DNA of 64,000 bases, taken from positions 2,052,906 to 2,116,905 of the forward strand of contig CM035416.1 in NCBI GenBank assembly GCA_020310875.1, written 5' to 3'. Position 1 is the first letter of the stretch. Each line of letters starts with the position of its first letter. Under the pieces are notes generated by a model. It searched no databases and was not told the origin of the DNA. It saw only the letters and a list, made by a program, of their open reading frames with translations. Source of the stretch: Ceratopteris richardii. Its lineage: Eukaryota > Streptophyta > Polypodiopsida > Polypodiales > Pteridaceae. Shown piece by piece: positions 60,201-64,000 of the stretch. The position numbers were made by a program, and so were the translations under genes.

Positions 60201-61369
60201 AAATAGAGGAAACCTTCGAAGACCCATACGTTCCCATGCCTGCACCAGGGGGCAAGCAAACAGAAGAGGGCATGGACACCATCGAGATCGAGGCTCCTGA
60301 ATGGATGCAGAGGTTAGAGAAAGTGGCCACAACCCATGATGACAGAGTGGCAGTTCAGATAGCGTCTATGTCACGTTTGGAAGAGGTAGTCATAAAATCG
60401 GATTACTTTAGAAACCTCTCCCATCATCGGTGGATCGGCACATCCGACAACTTGTATGTTCCTTTCTGTGTCTTAATGGCGGATTACAATGTTGAAATCA
60501 AGCACCACACCTCAAAAGAACCAACCTCGGCTACACAGTTTGCACCGGACGACATCCCAGCAAGTGCCAAGCAGGGAAATATACACCAACCTACGTGGAG
60601 GATTCGTCTGCTGGAAACCTACCCTGAGATGGTAAGGACCTGGAATAACATGCCTTTGTATATCAAATACAACCCATGCTACTGCCCTGTATTTCGAAGA
60701 AGGTCGTGGCCGGAATACACAAAAACTGTGCTGACAACCAAAGATTGCGAGAAATGGCTCAATTATGTCTACTTAGCACCACCTAAGGGCCAACCTACCA
60801 TAGGATATATGATTTCAGTACCTGATGTCATGGCCCAAATGTGTCTTAAAATTTTTGAACTTATGTTGGTCACCTTCCGGACCTTCAAGAATGTCAAGGA
60901 ACCTCATCTGTCAGCTCTTGGATTTAATGAAGGTAATCAGGACCTTGTCTACGACATGAGCGAAACACCATCTATTAATGTTGTATATGCATGGCATTCG
61001 CGTATAAAGTATCTACCAGCCTGCTTCAAACAGACATTTGAAGAAATGTTTGTCACGAGATTCTGGGAATATCATTCAGAGATATTCATTCCCAGACCAT
61101 CACATTTATTACAGTTGTTTGCAGTGGAACAAGCTCTCCATTCAGAAAAGTTACGTATACCACATCCAGAGGTTCCCCGGCTAGTAGATTGGGATGCTTT
61201 ACTCACGGACTTGGCCAAAGGGTTGAGAATTGCAGAACATCACTTAGCACAAGACGTTGTAGAATACTACATCCAACGACCCACCCAACAAGGGTCTGTC
61301 AGGGACGACAAACGCGAGAGAGGGGGGGGTGTTGGAACTGAAGGACTCACAAGGCAAGGAAGCTTATGA
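57265..61369 (+). pseudogene. Element C ORF3, large accessory protein, broken
   Basis: Starts MADTEGTSSQAGTSPQVV. N-terminal domain: HWFSEVAGSLGEGTYMWEAE, WGRYHFFTSEFERLQ, HIPTEKETMV, MTPTIAIHLRMVMQHFAFPA. Acidic region 58470-58640, Pro/Thr-rich region 58920-59520, coiled coil 59530-60150, C-terminal domain 60290-61280 (NNMPLYIKYNPCYCPVF, LNYVYLAPPKGQPT, AWHSRIKYLPACFKQTFEEM, IFIPRPSHLLQLFAVEQAL). It ends with GGGVGTEGLTRQGSL across the polypurine tract into the LTR. Breaks: TGA 57652, frameshift near 58015, TAA near 58121, TAG 58904, 59669, 59684 and 59855. The C-terminal third is open for 493 codons (59888-61369). Function unknown. Same family as in A, E and F. Confidence 0.88.
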
Positions 61370-61712
61370 AGGGAGTCAGAGAGGAGGGAAGGCACAAGCA
61401 GACAGGGTAGTCAACGACGATCTGGCAAGCAGGCCAATATTTTTTCAGGACACTAAAGCATATCGAAGAGGTGGACACACAAGGAGAAGGAGCAAGTAGG
61501 GAGCTCGAAGATATGTATGTCAAATCGTTAGAAGAAATCCCTACAACAATAGTGATTATGAAGAGGGGGGGGTGTTGGAACTGAAGGACTCACAAGGCAA
61601 GGAAGCTTACGAAGGGAGTCAGAGAGGAGGGAAGGCACAAGCAGACAGTGTAGTCAACGATGATCTGGCAAGTAGGGTCTGTCACGGACGACAGACGCGA
61701 GAGAGGGGGGGG
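61312..61712 (+). repeat. Two truncated polypurine tract plus LTR-head units before the C 3' LTR
   Basis: A polypurine tract (GAGAGAGGGGGGGG) followed by TGTTGGAACTGAAGG occurs at 61330 and 61573, before the complete LTR at 61713. Copy 1 keeps the first about 228 bp of the LTR (to AATAGTGATT). Copy 2 keeps about 104 bp, then GGTCTGTCACGGACGACAG and a third tract lead into 61713. See findings. Confidence 0.92.
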
Positions 61713-62419
61713 TGTTGGAATTGAAGGACTCACAAGGCAAGGAAGCTTACGAAGGGAGTCAGAGAGAAGAGAAAGCACAAGCAGACAGGGTAGTCAACGA
61801 TGATGTGGCAAGTAGGCCAATATTTTTTCAGGACTCTAAAGCATATCGAAGAGGTGGACACACAAGGAGAAGGAGCAAGTAGGGAGCTCGAAGATATGTA
61901 TGTCAAATCGTTAGAAGAAATCCCTACAACAATAGTGATTTTCATCACTAAAAGCCATTGTAGATACCATTTCATATTTTTGTAGCTCCATTTTGTGCAA
62001 GCCAAGGAGTCCTTGAGCTTGAGGAGCATTCGAAGTAGCTACCTACCAATTTTCATAATTTTTAGACTTCGTTTGAGTCTTCAAATAGGCCCTAGAACCT
62101 AATTTTTAACTAGGCCGAACACTAGGTCTGGACACGGCCAAAACCTAGTCAAAAACTATAAATAGAGCTAGAGAGCTCATTTTTGGGGCTAGTTTTGTAA
62201 TTGATTTGAGCTTGTAAGAGCTTTTTGAAAGTAATATAAGAACTCCATTGCTTCTCACTATTTGTCTTATCGTGTGTGCACGTGTGTGTGTGTATGTGTG
62301 TGCATGTTAGTGTGCTTCTCACTCACGCACTTGTGCCTTCACTTGCTCGGGGTCTTCATACCATCCTCACGTCTTCCCGGATTGACATTAAAGGAGGTGC
62401 TACTCATCACTGAGCTACA
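61713..62419 (+). repeat. Element C 3' LTR, complete copy
   Basis: 707 bp, TGTTGGAATTGAAGG to GAGCTACA, partner of 45192-45896. It is followed by GTTAG, the right copy of the target duplication. Confidence 0.93.
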
Positions 62420-62424
62420 GTTAG
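62420..62424 (+). repeat. Target-site duplication of element C, right copy
   Basis: GTTAG, matching 45187-45191. It resumes the interrupted LTR of element D. Confidence 0.93.
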
Positions 62425-62675
62425 TGTGAGCTTAGAGCTATTTTTGAGCTTGTTAGAGTGTTCTTGAGCAATAGAGTTGATTTCTCACCTTCCATTGTGT
62501 CTTGCTTGTCTCTTTGTTGTGTGTTTGTATGTGTGTGTGCATCTCTATGCTTCTCACCTTCACTCTCACTTCATCTCACATTCACAATCTTCATATCACT
62601 CCTATCTCTTCCGCGGATTGACATTAAGGAGGTGGAGCTTCTTAACGTGGTTCTCACCATTGTGCTAGAGCAACA
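62425..62675 (+). repeat. Element D 5' LTR, right part
   Basis: TGTGAGCTTAGAGC to GAGCAACA. It has a TG-rich run at 62516-62545 and the AACACCAAATTT end context shared with A and C. It joins 44802-45191 if element C is removed. Confidence 0.88.
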
Positions 62676-62682
62676 CCAAATT

Positions 62683-62702
62683 TGCCGCCGTTGTCGGGGA
62701 TC
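62683..62702 (+). promoter_or_regulatory. Element D primer-binding site (degenerate tRNA-Asp)
   Basis: TGCCGCCGTTGTCGGGGATC, two mismatches from the A and C site, with the same 7-8 base gap after the LTR. Confidence 0.8.
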
Positions 62703-62725
62703 GAGTCTAAGACGAATGTGTGATG

Positions 62726-62978
62726 GTAAGAGTATAGCAAGAAGTGGCGTTGGAAGGTAAAATTTTCAATTTTTTGTTGTTGTTTTTACTTAGTTTTTTG
62801 TGTTTTTCACCTCCCCCACACTCCATATTCATCACCGCATCATCATCTTCCACTCCAAAAAAATAAAAAAATTCACCATATCCACCCATTCTCCTCATTT
62901 CCCCTCATTTGTGCATGTACAAGAGAGAGAGAGATTTTGTGCTTGCATGTGCTATTGTGTTTTTGAGTTTTCTTGTAG
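62726..62978 (+). other. Probable leader intron of element D
   Basis: GTGATG/GTAAGA to TTTCTTGTAG/GTAC, 253 bp. D is otherwise strongly diverged from A and C here, so retention of both sites at the same spacing supports splicing. Confidence 0.55.
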
Positions 62979-63049
62979 GTACAATGCTCCAGTGCATCAG
63001 GAAGGCTGCAAAAAGGTAAGAAAATCACTTTTTGTCAGAAAATGCCGAC

Positions 63050-63715
63050 TGTGTCAGACCATCGCGATGGTCTGCCAAGTTCAGAATTTGAGGTAAGCGA
63101 GTTCGCCAACGTGTAGGCGACCCTTGCGCATATAGGAATCCATACTTGCATCTTGAAAATTTGCATTTTGGTGGACCATCGCGATTGGCTCACACCATCG
63201 CGATTGTGTCACACCATCGCGATTGGCTCACGCCATCACGATGGCTCGATTGGACCATGCGGATGGTTCACTTGAACCATCGCAACGGTCCTTGACCATC
63301 ATGACGATCCCGTCGACCCCACGCCATCGCGATTGGCCCATGCCATCGCACCGACGCTGCCACATGGCCAGCTAGACCATTGCGATTGTTCGCTAGTTAC
63401 GCCATCACGACGTCTCAAAATTTGGACCATCGTGATTGGCTCATGCCATCGCGCCTGTAACCATCATGACGGTTCACTTCAGACCATCGCGACGATTCAC
63501 GTTGACCGTTGACTGACGCCATCGCGATTGTTCGCCAATCCAGCCATCGCGACGATTCATTTTCACACCATCGCGATCATTCACTTCACGCCATCGCAAC
63601 AGTTCGCTCCATTGGACCATCATGATTGTGCCACGCCATCGCGACGGTTCACCTGGACCATCGCGACGGTCCCAGACCATCGCGATTATCTCAGACCATC
63701 GCGATTGCTCACCCC
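63050..63715 (+). repeat. Element D leader array of ATCGCGAT-centred repeats
   Basis: Dense degenerate copies of GACCATCGCGATTGGCTCA and CACGCCATCGCGACGGTTC. The palindromic core ATCGCGAT is the same as in the A and C arrays, but the flanks (CCAT, GGTTCAC) are unrelated to theirs. CpG-rich. Confidence 0.9.
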
Positions 63716-64000
63716 AAACGCAATTTTTTAGGGTTTGATTTTTTAACCAATTTTGGGGCTATTTTTGGAAAATTTTTGGGTGATTAGACTCATAGGGGAC
63801 CCCTTAGCTCATATTTGGAGAAAAAACCTGTTTGTCAGTTTTTACCCCCGAGGGCCTGAACGGTCATATCTTTTTCATCCGAAGTCCATTTTTTTAGCTT
63901 AGAAAGCTCTTTACGAGCATAATTGGAGGATTAACATTCTTGGGACTAGAAAAGCCAGGGGGCATTAAAATTTGGGCAAAAGGAAAAGGACCTTTAAGGG
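63716..64000 (+). other. Element D leader, distal part, to window edge
   Basis: Non-coding. GGCCTGAACGGTCATATC and ATCCGAAGTCC resemble the conserved distal leader blocks of A and C. Gag of D is expected beyond the edge. Confidence 0.65.

Noticed and set aside
1..64000. tRNA, rRNA or telomere repeats
   Set aside because: None was seen on reading; the tRNA-like matches are 13-20 base primer sites only.

Overview
The window is a retrotransposon graveyard from a large plant nuclear genome. The evidence is long LTR elements whose primer-binding sites match the 3' end of plant tRNA-Asp (Ty3/gypsy type) or initiator tRNA-Met (Ty1/copia type), GT-AG introns, and AT-rich intergenic DNA. There are no bacterial-type genes or operons, and I cannot name the species. 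No intact host gene is visible. Nearly every long reading frame belongs to a mobile element, and almost all carry stops or frameshifts.

Layout, with element letters used below. Element F (minus, about 1-5207) is the ORF3 of a divergent gypsy element, split by an internally deleted copia relic (885-3291). From 5.2 to 10.4 kb is AT-rich DNA with two fold-back elements and a diverged direct duplication. From 10.4 to 11.8 kb is a spliced gene relic with three in-frame stops. Element B (minus, 12605-15719 and 32908-35609) is an old gypsy element broken by element A. Element A (plus, 15719-32907) has two LTRs and is preceded by an extra 3' internal end. Element E (minus, 35610-39767) lies in B's gag. 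A copia element (plus, 39768-44801) lies in E. Element D (plus, 44802-45191 and 62425 to the window end) lies in the copia 3' LTR. Element C (plus, 45192-62419) lies in D's LTR with a perfect 5-bp target duplication, GTTAG.

The interesting biology is one related family of about 17-kb gypsy elements (A, B, C, E, with F and D as more distant relatives). They share an unusual plan: LTR, tRNA-Asp primer site, leader with a probable intron, an array of short repeats centred on the palindrome TCGCGA, gag with an unrecognised N-terminal extension, a first aspartic protease, reverse transcriptase, RNase H, an integrase whose zinc-binding N-terminal module is duplicated, the integrase core and C-terminal domain, a second aspartic-protease domain, a tail of W-V-P-K-like repeats, a spacer with a conserved probable splice acceptor, and a long ORF3 of about 1,340 codons that runs through the polypurine tract into the 3' LTR. 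A UAG codon inside integrase sits at the same place in A, B and C. The duplicated integrase module, post-integrase protease and ORF3 are the best candidates for something not previously described.

Gag would form particles. RT and RNase H would copy RNA primed by tRNA-Asp, and integrase would insert the product. The roles of the second protease, the W-repeat tail and ORF3 are unknown. All copies here look inactive, and many of the stops look like C-to-T changes in CGA or CAG codons, as expected for methylated DNA.
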